From: Chromobacterium paludis
GTDB lineage: Bacteria; Pseudomonadota; Gammaproteobacteria; Burkholderiales; Chromobacteriaceae
NCBI RefSeq assembly: GCF_008275125.1
Contig: NZ_CP043473.1
Location: 2,480,001-2,544,000 of the forward strand
Direction of reading: 5' to 3'
Length of the DNA stretch: 64,000 bases
Shown here: positions 41,197 through 49,565 of the stretch, piece after piece
Layout: every line of letters begins with the position of its first letter
How positions within the stretch are numbered: the stretch's first letter is position 1
Program-made: the position numbers and the translations under genes
Notes under the pieces: model-generated
Seen by the model: only the letters and a program-made list of their open reading frames with translations
Database searches by the model: none
What the model was told of the DNA's origin: nothing

Positions 41197-42162
41197 ATGA
41201 AATTCGCATACGAAGACATGAGCGATGGTCAGTTCGAGACCTTGATCGTTCTTTTATGTCAGCGGTTGCTTGGGGCTGCCGTTCAGGGTTTTGCAAAAGG
41301 GCCTGATGGTGGGCGCGATGCTAAGTTCATTGGGACAGCGGAACTACATCCAAGCAAGTCGGCGCCGTGGATCGGTACAACCATCGTCCAAGCCAAGCAC
41401 ACCAACGGCTATAACCGTAACTTCTCCGAGTCCGACTTCTTTAGCACGACGACCGCGAACACAGTGCTGGGAAAAGAAATTCCCCGCATCAAAAAACTGC
41501 GTGAGGCCAAGCAGCTCGATCATTACATGCTGTTTGCCAACCGTCGGCTGGCGGGCAATGCCGAAACTGAGATACGCGAATACATCGCGTCTCAGTGCGT
41601 CATTCCTGCCTCGTCGATTTATCTCTGCGGGCTGGAGCAACTGGAAATCTGGCTTAAGCGATTCCCCGAGGTTGCGAAAGAAGCTGACCTTGACCCTGTC
41701 GATTCTCCGTTGATTGTCAGCCCCGATGACCTGGCTGAAGTAGTGCAGGCATTGGCCCGCCAGAAAGATGGCGTGGCCGCGCTGCTAGACGATCCACCGA
41801 CTGCGCGTGTGACCTACGAGCAGAAAAATGCACTCAACAACATGAGTGCCGATTACGCGAAGGTACAGCGGCGGAAATACCTCAAGGAGACCGCTCAAAT
41901 TCGGGCTTTCCTGGCGGCACCGGAAAACCTTGACCTGCTGCGCATGTACGAGTCTGTGGTTGATGAGTTCCAACTCAAGATCATCGCCAAGCGCAAGGAC
42001 TACCAGACATTCGACGAGGTTATGGAGTATCTGGTGGACCTTTTGTTCAGCCGTGACCCTGTATTGCGACAGCACGCTCACAAGCGTCTGACGCGTGCCG
42101 TACTTTTCTACATGTATTGGAACTGTGACATTGGGGAGGTGGGCGATGCTGCGGCCGACTAA
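41197..42162 (+). CDS. ABC-three-component system effector: Mrr-like nuclease head with ABC-3C C-terminal domain
   Basis: A 321-residue protein. The N-terminal 75 residues fit a PD-(D/E)xK restriction fold: E14 in FETLIVLLCQRLLG, then GPDGGRD (D37, D41) and IVQAKH (Q65, K67). The C-terminal half, TYEQKNALNNMSADYAKVQR followed by a helical region, matches the C-terminal domains that connect effectors to ABC-3C ATPases. The three-gene context (small middle component, then DUF2326 ATPase) supports this. Overlap with the next gene is 17 bp. The nuclease activity is predicted only. Confidence 0.78.
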   Translation: MKFAYEDMSDGQFETLIVLLCQRLLGAAVQGFAKGPDGGRDAKFIGTAELHPSKSAPWIGTTIVQAKHTNGYNRNFSESDFFSTTTANTVLGKEIPRIKKLREAKQLDHYMLFANRRLAGNAETEIREYIASQCVIPASSIYLCGLEQLEIWLKRFPEVAKEADLDPVDSPLIVSPDDLAEVVQALARQKDGVAALLDDPPTARVTYEQKNALNNMSADYAKVQRRKYLKETAQIRAFLAAPENLDLLRMYESVVDEFQLKIIAKRKDYQTFDEVMEYLVDLLFSRDPVLRQHAHKRLTRAVLFYMYWNCDIGEVGDAAAD

Positions 42163-42394
42163 GCACTCTCATCCTGATCGCACGGTCATTAACGTCTCGT
42201 TGCTGCTATTGGCTCGCTTGAAGGTCCGACGCGTAGATGAATACGATGTATTGCGCAAATTTGCGAAAAAAAGTGTCGTTGGCGGGGACGTGCTGTTCTT
42301 GCCGGCATTGAATTTTCTGTATCTCATGGGCTTGATTGAATATCGACCCAAGACCGATGCCGTGGAGTACATGGGGCCAAATGAAGCTGTCTAG
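42146..42394 (+). CDS. ABC-three-component system middle component (MC6-like)
   Basis: An 82-residue protein starting MLRPTKHSHPDRTVINVSLL, with a small winged-helix look (DEYDVLRKFAKKSVVGGDVL, FLPALNFLYLMGLIEY). This pattern is that of ABC-3C middle component 6. The start has GGAGG eight bases upstream and lies inside the preceding gene. The stop overlaps the ATPase start by 14 bp, so all three genes are translationally coupled. Confidence 0.75.
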   Translation: MLRPTKHSHPDRTVINVSLLLLARLKVRRVDEYDVLRKFAKKSVVGGDVLFLPALNFLYLMGLIEYRPKTDAVEYMGPNEAV

Positions 42395-44177
42395 ACTTTA
42401 TTCCAACAAGCCTGACTTGTTCGAGCCCGTGGAGTTCGTCCAGGGCTTGAACGTCGTCATGGCTGAAATTCGTCTGCCGGAGAACAGAAGCAAGGACACT
42501 CACAACCTCGGCAAGACCACGCTTGGGCGCTTACTCGACTTTGGTTTCCTCGCCAAGCGCGATCCCAAGTTCTTTCTTTTCAAGCACGCCGAATTGTTCA
42601 AGGACTTCATCTTCTTCCTGGAGATTGAGCTGGAAGATGCTTCGTTCGTGACGATCCGACGCGGCGTGGAAGAAGCTACCAAGATTAGCTTCAAGCGACA
42701 CGAGGCCGGGCATCAGGACTTGTCGGGATTGCCGTTGGCGGAGTGGGATCACCAGGACATGCCCTTTGAGCGAGCACGTGACCTGTTGGATGGATTGCTT
42801 GACTGGCGCGCATTAAAGCCTTGGGCGTTCCGAAAAGGCTTGGGCTATCTGCTGCGCTCTCAGGATGATTTCCGCGACGTTTTTCATCTTCGCAAGTTCG
42901 CGGCTGCGCATTCGGATTGGAAGCCTTTTCTGGCTCACGTTCTCGGCTTTGACGCTCAACTCGTGGCACAGCACTATGAGAAGGAAGAGCAGCTTGCGGA
43001 GAAGCAGGCCACCACGCAGACCATCAAGAATGAGTTGGGTGGGTCCATTGAGGACATCAGCAAGATCGAGGGCATCCTGTTGCTCAAGCAGAAAGAGGCT
43101 GAGAAGAAGCAGAAGCTGCTCGACGCCTTCGACTTCCGCGCGCAGGATAAAGACAGCACCAAGCAATTGGTCGATGACATCGACGAGCGGATTGCGTCCC
43201 TTAATGCTGAGCGCTACTCGCTCAACCAGAACAAGAAGAAGATCATTGCCTCGCTGGAAGATGATCAGATCCTCTTCAATCCTGATGAAGCGCAGCGCCT
43301 GTTCGAGGAGGCCGGTGTCCTGTTCAAGGGCCAGATCAAGAAGGATTTCCAACAGTTGATTGCCTTCAATCGGGCCATTACCGATGAGCGCCGAGGCTAT
43401 CTGCAGGAAGAACGCGCGGAGGTCGAGGCTGAGCTTAAGCGCATTAATGCAGAGCTGAATACCCTGGGCAAGAAGCGCTCGGAGATGCTCTCATTCCTGA
43501 GCGGTACCGATATCTTTGGCAAGTACAAGCAGGTGTCCGACGAGATGGTGACGCTGCGTGCCGACATTACTTCGTTGGAGCGTCAACGCGGTTTCCTACA
43601 TCGTCTGCAGGAGTTGCGAACTGAGATCAGGGCGTTGACCGAAGAGCGTGGGCATTTGCAGACCCAGATTGAGGCGGATGTCGAGAAGCAAAACTCTGAT
43701 CAGAGCAGCTTGTTCTCGGCAATTCGCGTGTTCTTCAGTGAAATTGTTGAAGAGGTGATCGACCGCAAGGCGCTGTTGAGCGTATCACCGAACCTGGCGG
43801 GGCATCTGGAGTTTAGGGCGGAGATTCTTGATGAATCAGGCAATGCAACCAGCGCCGATCTCGGGCACACGTATAGGAAATTGCTATGTATTGCCTTTGA
43901 CTTGGCAATTTTGCGAGCCCATTTGGACGACAAGTTCCCGCGCTTTGTTTATCACGACGGCGTTTTCGAGTCCCTGGATGATCGCAAAAAGGAGAATCTG
44001 CTTGCGGTCGTTCGTCGGTATGCTGAGTTGGGGCTGCAGCCAGTTATTACGCTTATCGATTCTGATTTGCCAGCCCGTGATACCGATGAGGAGCCGGTAT
44101 TCTCCTCTAATGAGGTTGTGATCGCATTGCATGATGAGGGTGAACAGGGGCGGCTCTTCAAAATGAAAGCTTGGTAA
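42381..44177 (+). CDS. DUF2326-type ABC ATPase with long coiled coil (ABC-3C ATPase)
   Basis: A 598-residue SMC/Rad50-like ATPase. Walker A is THNLGKTTLG (residues 40-49), a coiled-coil region runs about 215-450 (KEEQLAEKQATTQTIKNEL... EVEAELKRINAELNTL), and the C-terminal lobe has a signature-like GHTYRKLLCIAFDLAI and a Walker B/D-loop-like FVYHDGVFESLDD (522-534). This arrangement is that of DUF2326 proteins. In ABC-3C systems this ATPase is thought to sense altered nucleic acid and to license the effector. Start ATG 42381 is set by family length and overlap. Confidence 0.85.
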   Translation: MKLSRLYSNKPDLFEPVEFVQGLNVVMAEIRLPENRSKDTHNLGKTTLGRLLDFGFLAKRDPKFFLFKHAELFKDFIFFLEIELEDASFVTIRRGVEEATKISFKRHEAGHQDLSGLPLAEWDHQDMPFERARDLLDGLLDWRALKPWAFRKGLGYLLRSQDDFRDVFHLRKFAAAHSDWKPFLAHVLGFDAQLVAQHYEKEEQLAEKQATTQTIKNELGGSIEDISKIEGILLLKQKEAEKKQKLLDAFDFRAQDKDSTKQLVDDIDERIASLNAERYSLNQNKKKIIASLEDDQILFNPDEAQRLFEEAGVLFKGQIKKDFQQLIAFNRAITDERRGYLQEERAEVEAELKRINAELNTLGKKRSEMLSFLSGTDIFGKYKQVSDEMVTLRADITSLERQRGFLHRLQELRTEIRALTEERGHLQTQIEADVEKQNSDQSSLFSAIRVFFSEIVEEVIDRKALLSVSPNLAGHLEFRAEILDESGNATSADLGHTYRKLLCIAFDLAILRAHLDDKFPRFVYHDGVFESLDDRKKENLLAVVRRYAELGLQPVITLIDSDLPARDTDEEPVFSSNEVVIALHDEGEQGRLFKMKAW

Positions 44178-44206
44178 TTTAGAGGCCTCGAAGGTATCGA
44201 AAATTT

Positions 44207-46123
44207 ATGAGTGACATTTTTGAAGGTGTTCGCGAGATTGATTTAAATAATTTGCTGGAATCTCCAGAACCACAGGATTATCTCGTCTATGAGCCTAAAC
44301 TAGGTTCGCTTCCCTTTGATCAAGTTCCTTGGCAAAGCTTCGAGAAGCTAAGTGCGCGACTACTGGAGGCGGTCTCCGGTGGCAAGATCATGCAAGCGTT
44401 CAGTTATGGTGGGAACGGTCAAGCCCAGTACGGCATTGATGTTGTTGCACTGAAATTTGGTTCAAGCAAACAAACTGTCTTGCAATGCAAAAATGTCAGG
44501 AAGGTTAAGCGCGGGGAACTGCGTAAATGGATTGGCAAATTTTTATCTGACAGAAAACGTGGAGATGCGGACCACTATATTCTTTGCGTTCCCTGTCAGG
44601 TCGAAAATGATGCCAAACTTGTCGAAGAATGGAGTGAGCAGGAGCGGTTACTTGACAGTGAAGGCATCAGTGCCGAGTTGTGGAGTTTAAGTCGTCTTCA
44701 CTCGATGCTTCGTGATCAACCAGGGCTGATTGCAGAATTTTTCGGGGATCGATATGTGTCGAGTTTTTGCGCAATTCCTCCGGCGCCCGATCGATACCCG
44801 GAGCGTTATCGGCGCGAGTTTAAATCTCAAAACGAAAACTACTTCGTCTTCGAGAATGAAACGGCGCGGCTCGATATATTTGTGCCAGATGATCGAAGGC
44901 CTCGGGTTTCTGCTTCGTTGTCGTTTGCCCGTGCGGACCTGAGTGGCATCACTTTTACTATTCCTAGTTCGCCCCTAGTTGAATGGCTACAGTGGATCGG
45001 TCATGCCAAGGACTTGTCCAAGCCTCCTTATGCGTTGCAGGCGCCTGGATTCGAGGGACGTCATGTTTTTTGTGCACCCGATGTTCGACTAATGTTGGAC
45101 GACAGCGAGCTAGGGCATATACATTGGATTTTTAAAAATGCATGGCTAGCCTATCACCAGGCGGCTAAAGACATTGAGGCAAAATGGCGCTTCTTACGGT
45201 TTAGTCCTATAGAGGATGCCCAAAAAAGAACGTTTGCACTAGCAAAAGTTAGCCGTCAATTGTGGAGAACAATACTCGCGTTTGCCCGTGAGCATGATTG
45301 CAGCCATGGCAAATCAGATTGGTATATTTTTGATGGGGCGCCAGGCGTTCTCAAGGTTTATGTTGAAACCACTACTGAGAGGCTTGAGAGTGGCTATCAC
45401 TTGATCATGTACGGGTATCAGGAAGGTGGAATAGTGCTTCCGCATGAAGATTCCATCATGCTGGGGTGGGCGCCACTTACATCAATTTCCGACGAGCCAA
45501 TTGAATTGCACCCACGTTTGGCGTGGGATGCTGAGTATACGCACGAATGGATTTTTCGCGAACTTGTGCCCACTGTGAAGAAATGGGTTGAACGGAAACA
45601 GGAAGAAGATAACAATTCTTACGGTGTTTTGAGAAGATTTGTTCCCCGTAAGCGGGCCGAAGTGGATTTGTCTCCCCATATCTATTCACTTCAGAAGATG
45701 CCCATCCGTTTCATGTCGAGTGGAACAGTTACTTTAGCTGCTTTGGCTGAGTATACGGAGATACTCCAGTCATTCTTCCATGTCTATCGACGTGCTGCGC
45801 AGGTCCCGGGCGAATCAGTTACGAGCATCCTCAGTTTGTTGATTCGGCTGTTGCCATTGATCAAAGCGCCAGACGAACATTACATTCGGGGAAATCTTCA
45901 GCTTGGTAACGAGGATTTGTCTGCGGAAATATCCAAAGTTATTCTGCGTGGCCCGGTCGCTTTGAGCAATCCGACATGGCTTGATATGAGTCTGCGCTCA
46001 TTGAGTGCGTTGTTGCGGGGTGCTCAGGAGCTTCCGAATTCAGAACTGGTGTTGATCGGCGAAGCGCTTGCCCCACTTTGGGACCGCATGGCTGAGGACC
46101 GGATTTGCGACAGCTTACGATAG
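44207..46123 (+). CDS. Large protein with Mrr-like nuclease head; unknown C-terminal region
   Basis: A 638-residue protein. Residues 40-110 fit the Mrr PD-(D/E)xK pattern: E46 in WQSFEKLSARLLEAV, GID with D78 in QAQYGIDVVALKF, and VLQCKN (Q93, K95). Residues 110-180 continue a restriction-like fold (DHYILCVPCQVEND, ELWSLSRLHSML). The remaining 450 residues match no domain I recognise; they contain Trp-rich stretches such as VEWLQWIGHAK and a late helical region. Base composition is lower in G+C than the ABC-3C genes before it. It starts 29 bp after the ATPase gene, so it is a likely fourth gene of the operon or a separate acquisition. Confidence 0.75.
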   Translation: MSDIFEGVREIDLNNLLESPEPQDYLVYEPKLGSLPFDQVPWQSFEKLSARLLEAVSGGKIMQAFSYGGNGQAQYGIDVVALKFGSSKQTVLQCKNVRKVKRGELRKWIGKFLSDRKRGDADHYILCVPCQVENDAKLVEEWSEQERLLDSEGISAELWSLSRLHSMLRDQPGLIAEFFGDRYVSSFCAIPPAPDRYPERYRREFKSQNENYFVFENETARLDIFVPDDRRPRVSASLSFARADLSGITFTIPSSPLVEWLQWIGHAKDLSKPPYALQAPGFEGRHVFCAPDVRLMLDDSELGHIHWIFKNAWLAYHQAAKDIEAKWRFLRFSPIEDAQKRTFALAKVSRQLWRTILAFAREHDCSHGKSDWYIFDGAPGVLKVYVETTTERLESGYHLIMYGYQEGGIVLPHEDSIMLGWAPLTSISDEPIELHPRLAWDAEYTHEWIFRELVPTVKKWVERKQEEDNNSYGVLRRFVPRKRAEVDLSPHIYSLQKMPIRFMSSGTVTLAALAEYTEILQSFFHVYRRAAQVPGESVTSILSLLIRLLPLIKAPDEHYIRGNLQLGNEDLSAEISKVILRGPVALSNPTWLDMSLRSLSALLRGAQELPNSELVLIGEALAPLWDRMAEDRICDSLR

Positions 46124-46143
46124 AGTCCGTCTCTTATGTTGTG

Positions 46144-46163
46144 CATGGTATGCTTCATGGTAT
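46144..46163. repeat. CATGGTAT repeats at the island's right end
   Basis: Two copies, at 46144-46151 and 46156-46163, the second reading CATGGTATCGG as at the left end. They lie about 60 bp inside attR, as arm sites would. Confidence 0.6.
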
Positions 46164-46221
46164 CGGTCTACGCATCTTTTTTATGTATTTGATTCTTAAT
46201 GGTTTTTCCATGTTATTTACA

Positions 46222-46244
46222 ATTGAGTGGGAATGATCCCACGT
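46222..46244 (+). repeat. Right attachment site attR
   Basis: The second exact copy of the 23-bp repeat that ends guaA. It is followed at 46274 by the hairpin that probably was the original guaA terminator. Confidence 0.9.
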
Positions 46245-46273
46245 TAGACCACAGTTGGCATCCACCAGCAAAA

Positions 46274-46316
46274 AAACCTCAAAAGCCCGCGTCACTGCGG
46301 GCTTTTGAGGTTTTCA
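46274..46316 (+). terminator. Displaced guaA terminator
   Basis: AAACCTCAAAAGCCCGC pairs with GCGGGCTTTTGAGGTTT over 17 bp, followed by T. It lies 30 bp right of attR and has no other upstream gene outside the island. Confidence 0.85.
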
Positions 46317-46469
46317 GTCAAGCATGGATTCTGTTGTATAAGCCTTGGGTGGGAACGGTCACACACAAGTGCTGACCATCGGCGGTATCCACCTCATCGG
46401 CAAACTACAAATGAAATGCCATTGAAATAGCAAGAGGCGTAAGATGGATTTTTCCCCATGGAGTCCGTC
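46317..46469. other. Gap between the island and the hydrolase gene
   Basis: No gene or clear signal apart from the ribosome binding site of the hydrolase. It should contain that gene's promoter. Confidence 0.5.
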
Positions 46470-47414
46470 ATGCGCCCGCTCTCCTCCGCCATCCTGCTCG
46501 CCGCGCTGGCCGCCGCCCCCGCGCTAGCCGCCAGCGATCAGCCCATCTCACTGGACACCGCCAGCGGCCGCATCGCTGGCTCTCTGCTGCTGCCGGATCA
46601 CGCCGACAAGCCGCCGGTGGCGCTGATCATCGCTGGCTCCGGCCCCACCAACCGCGATGGCGATAATCCCGGCCTGCCCAATGGCAGCGGCGGCTATTTG
46701 AAGCAGCTGGCCCAGGCGCTGGCCGATGCCGGCATCGCCTCCGTGCGCTACGACAAGCGGGCGATAGGCGAAAGCCGAGCGGCGGGACTGGATGAGGCCG
46801 CGCTACATTTCGACGATTACGTGGGCGACGCGGCCGGCTGGGTGGCCAAACTGAAGACAGACCCGCGCTTTTCCAAAGTGGCGGTGATAGGCCATAGCGA
46901 AGGTTCGCTGATCGGCATGCTGGCGGCGGAGAAACAAGGCGCGGCCGCTTTCGTCTCTCTGGATGGCCCGGCCCGCAACGCGGCCGACGTGCTGCGCACG
47001 CAGCTGGCGCCGCGCCTACCGGGAGACTTGGCCAAGCAAAGTGAGCGCATCCTGCAGGCCCTGCAACAGGGCCGCGAAGCCGACAAGGTGCCCGGCCCGC
47101 TGATGGTGGTGTACCGCCCCAGCATACAGCCCTATCTGATCTCATGGTTCCGCTACACCCCGACCACGGCCATTCGCGCGCTGAAAGCGCCCACGCTGAT
47201 CGTGCAAGGAGAAGCCGACCGGCAAGTCGCCAAGACCGAGGCAGAAGCGCTGCACGCGGCCAAGCCGGATAGTCAGCTGGAATGGATACCCACCATGAAT
47301 CACCTGCTGCGCGACAACGATCTGCAACACCAGGCCGCTTATGGCGAAGCCCCGCCGCCGCTGGCGCCGGCGCTGATCCAATCCGTCACCCGTTTCCTGA
47401 AACAGACCCTGTAA
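46470..47414 (+). CDS. Secreted alpha/beta hydrolase
   Basis: A 314-residue protein with a signal peptide (MRPLSSAILLAALAAAPALA). The nucleophile elbow is GHSEG (S143), the oxyanion-hole region is IIAGSGPTNRDGDNP, and the late acid and histidine are in VQGEADRQVAKTE and PTMNHLLRD. The GSGPTNRDG block is typical of a family of exported hydrolases with unknown substrate. ATG 46470 is chosen because GGAG lies six bases before it, inside the codons of the alternative ATG 46458. Confidence 0.86.
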   Translation: MRPLSSAILLAALAAAPALAASDQPISLDTASGRIAGSLLLPDHADKPPVALIIAGSGPTNRDGDNPGLPNGSGGYLKQLAQALADAGIASVRYDKRAIGESRAAGLDEAALHFDDYVGDAAGWVAKLKTDPRFSKVAVIGHSEGSLIGMLAAEKQGAAAFVSLDGPARNAADVLRTQLAPRLPGDLAKQSERILQALQQGREADKVPGPLMVVYRPSIQPYLISWFRYTPTTAIRALKAPTLIVQGEADRQVAKTEAEALHAAKPDSQLEWIPTMNHLLRDNDLQHQAAYGEAPPPLAPALIQSVTRFLKQTL

Positions 47415-47434
47415 CACCGTCCTGGCAACTGGGC

Positions 47435-47462
47435 GCCTCTCTCTCTGGAGAGAGAGGCTTTG
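47435..47462 (+). terminator. Possible terminator of the hydrolase gene
   Basis: GCCTCTCTCT-CTGG-AGAGAGAGGC followed by TTTGT. The stem is strong and the T run short. Confidence 0.55.
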
Positions 47463-47818
47463 TCATAACCCCATCGGACCTACCGCCTCCTCCGCGCGTC
47501 AGCAAGGGAATCTATGCCTCCGCTGGGTTTGGCCTGGGGCTTAAGCCGCCTCCCCCAAACCGCCTCACGCCACCTGGTGGCTATTCACTCTTTCATGCTT
47601 GACTGATGTCAGCAATAGCTTTATTTGGCGGGCATTTCCGTCTCGCCCCACCGCCTTTCTATCCTAAAATAATGCGATAGGAATATTATTATTACCGTAG
47701 AATAGCTATCCCGCGCTAAACTGGCGCCCATGCGCGAGCGAGCCCCCGGCCAAGGCCTGGCCCGCTCTTTACCATCGCGATGCCACTGACAGGCATCCGA
47801 GCAATCCGTGATTGATCC
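47463..47818. other. Gap upstream of the MFS transporter gene
   Basis: No gene was seen. The right half is AT-rich (around 47660-47710) and probably contains the transporter promoter, but no box pair stands out. Confidence 0.5.
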
Positions 47819-49123
47819 ATGACCACAAACCAATCCACCCCGCTCACCCGCACCGACTACAAGACGCTGGGCCTCGCCGCGCTGGGCGGTGCGCTGGAAA
47901 TCTACGATTTCATCATCTTCGCCTTCTTCGCCACCACACTGAGCAAGCTGTTCTTCCCCCCGGACATGCCGGAATGGCTGCGCCTGCTGCAAACCTTCGG
48001 CATCTTCGCCACCGGCTATCTGGCGCGGCCGCTGGGCGGCATCCTGATGGCCCACTTCGCCGATGTCCTGGGCCGCAAACGCGTGTTCAGCCTCACCATC
48101 CTCTTGATGGCCGGACCTTGCCTGCTGATCGGCCTGATGCCCACCTATGCCGACATCGGCATCGCCGCCCCGCTGATCCTGCTATCCCTGCGCATCCTGC
48201 AAGGCGCGGCAGTGGGCGGCGAGGTACCCAGCGCCTGGTCCTTCGTCGCCGAGCACGCGCCGCTGCGCCACCGCGGCTACGCGCTGGGCGTGTTGCAGGC
48301 CGGACTGACCTTCGGCTACCTCTTGGGCGCGCTGACCGCCACCTTTCTGGCGCGCGTGTTCACGCCGCAGGAGATGCTGGATTACGGCTGGCGCATACCC
48401 TTCTTGCTGGGCGGGCCGTTTGGCCTGATCGGCGTCTGGCTGCGCCGCTGGCTCAGCGAAACGCCGGTGTTCCTGGCGATGCGCGAGCGCCAGGATGCCC
48501 GCGCAGCCTATCCGCTGATGGATGTGCTGCGCGGCCATAAAGCCACCCTGCTGCCGGCCGCGGCGCTGACCTGCGTGCTGACTTCCGCCGTGGTGGTGCT
48601 GGTGGTGGTGACCCCCACGCTGCTGCAGCAACGCTTTGGCCTGCACGCCGACCGCGCCTTCGCGCTCAGCAGCGTCGGCATCGTGTTCCTCAATATCGGC
48701 TGCGTGATCGCCGGCCGCGTCTGCGACCGCATCGGCCAGCGCCGCAGCCTGGTTCTATACAGCCTGCTCTTGCCGCTGGGCGTGGCCGCGCTGTATGGCG
48801 ACCTGATAGGCGGCTGGGGCTGGACCGGCCTTGCCTACGCCTTTGCCGGCCTGTGCTGCGGCATCGTCGGCGTGGTGCCGTCCATCATGGTGGGCATGTT
48901 CCCGGCGCAGGTGCGGGTATCCGGCATTTCTTTCACCTACAACATCGCCTATTCGATCTGGGCCAGCGTCACGCCTTTGCTGCTGATCGCCGCCATGCCA
49001 TGGAGCCCCTGGATCTGCGTGCTGTACTGCGCGGCAGTGGCCGCGGTGAGCATAATCTGCGGCCGCGCCGCCCGTCCGGCGCGGGAACCATCGCTGGACG
49101 AGGCGCTCTACCAGCGTGGATGA
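47819..49123 (+). CDS. MFS transporter, metabolite:H+ symporter (MHS) type
   Basis: A 434-residue inner-membrane transporter with 12 expected helices. GGALEIYDFIIFAFF in TM1, GYLARPLGGILMAHFADVLGRKRVF (the MHS/MFS loop 2-3 motif) and LRILQGAAVGGEVPSAW are the family marks, seen in citrate, proline/betaine and ketoglutarate symporters. The substrate is not known. No metabolic genes are adjacent to suggest one. Confidence 0.9.
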   Translation: MTTNQSTPLTRTDYKTLGLAALGGALEIYDFIIFAFFATTLSKLFFPPDMPEWLRLLQTFGIFATGYLARPLGGILMAHFADVLGRKRVFSLTILLMAGPCLLIGLMPTYADIGIAAPLILLSLRILQGAAVGGEVPSAWSFVAEHAPLRHRGYALGVLQAGLTFGYLLGALTATFLARVFTPQEMLDYGWRIPFLLGGPFGLIGVWLRRWLSETPVFLAMRERQDARAAYPLMDVLRGHKATLLPAAALTCVLTSAVVVLVVVTPTLLQQRFGLHADRAFALSSVGIVFLNIGCVIAGRVCDRIGQRRSLVLYSLLLPLGVAALYGDLIGGWGWTGLAYAFAGLCCGIVGVVPSIMVGMFPAQVRVSGISFTYNIAYSIWASVTPLLLIAAMPWSPWICVLYCAAVAAVSIICGRAARPAREPSLDEALYQRG

Positions 49124-49250
49124 AACGTTTGACCGCCTGGTTTGACTCGCTTGCGGCGGCCTGTTAGCTTGAATTGGCGCAGCCGCATGCTTGCGGCGCG
49201 CCATGTCTGCGTTTCGCGTTGTTTTCTTTCATCATTGTCAGGAGGTTGTC

Positions 49251-49565
49251 ATGTCGAATGCCGCCATCGCCAAGGAAAAAGAACAGCTGCTGGATGACGT
49301 ACGCCAAGTATTGGCCAGCACCGAAGAACTGATAGACGCCACCGTCGATGACGGCAGCGCGCAAAGCAAGGAGCTGCGCAAGCGCCTGAGCGAAAAGCTG
49401 GGCACGGCCAAGGCCAAGCTGCGCGACGCCGAAGTGGCCGTAATGGGCAAGGCCAAGGAAGCGGCCAAGGCCACCGACGAGTACGTGCATGAAAACCCGT
49501 GGAAATCCATAGGCATCGCCGCCGGCGTAGGCTTTCTGCTGGGCATGCTGGTGTCCCGCCGCTGA
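49251..49565 (+). CDS. ElaB/YqjD/DUF883 family ribosome- or membrane-associated protein
   Basis: A 104-residue protein with a long amphipathic helix and a C-terminal membrane helix (WKSIGIAAGVGFLLGMLVSRR). HENPWKSIGIAAG is the family hallmark. E. coli members anchor inactive ribosomes to the membrane. AGGAGG sits before the ATG. It is followed by two overlapping genes, as in yqjD-yqjE-yqjK. Confidence 0.9.
   Translation: MSNAAIAKEKEQLLDDVRQVLASTEELIDATVDDGSAQSKELRKRLSEKLGTAKAKLRDAEVAVMGKAKEAAKATDEYVHENPWKSIGIAAGVGFLLGMLVSRR

Larger units (their letters stand above)
37328..46244. mobile_element. 8.9-kb genomic island in the 3' end of guaA
   Basis: A 23-bp exact direct repeat (37328-37350 and 46222-46244) flanks the segment. 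Directly inside the left end lies a P4-type tyrosine integrase. The content differs from its surroundings: hypothetical genes, a serine recombinase and a restriction-like operon. The base composition is lower in G+C; for example, 44221-44280 has 23 G+C of 60. The 3' end of guaA is a known island integration site. The island supplies a guaA-type terminator at its left end (37390-37415) that mimics the displaced chromosomal one (46274-46316). Confidence 0.92.
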
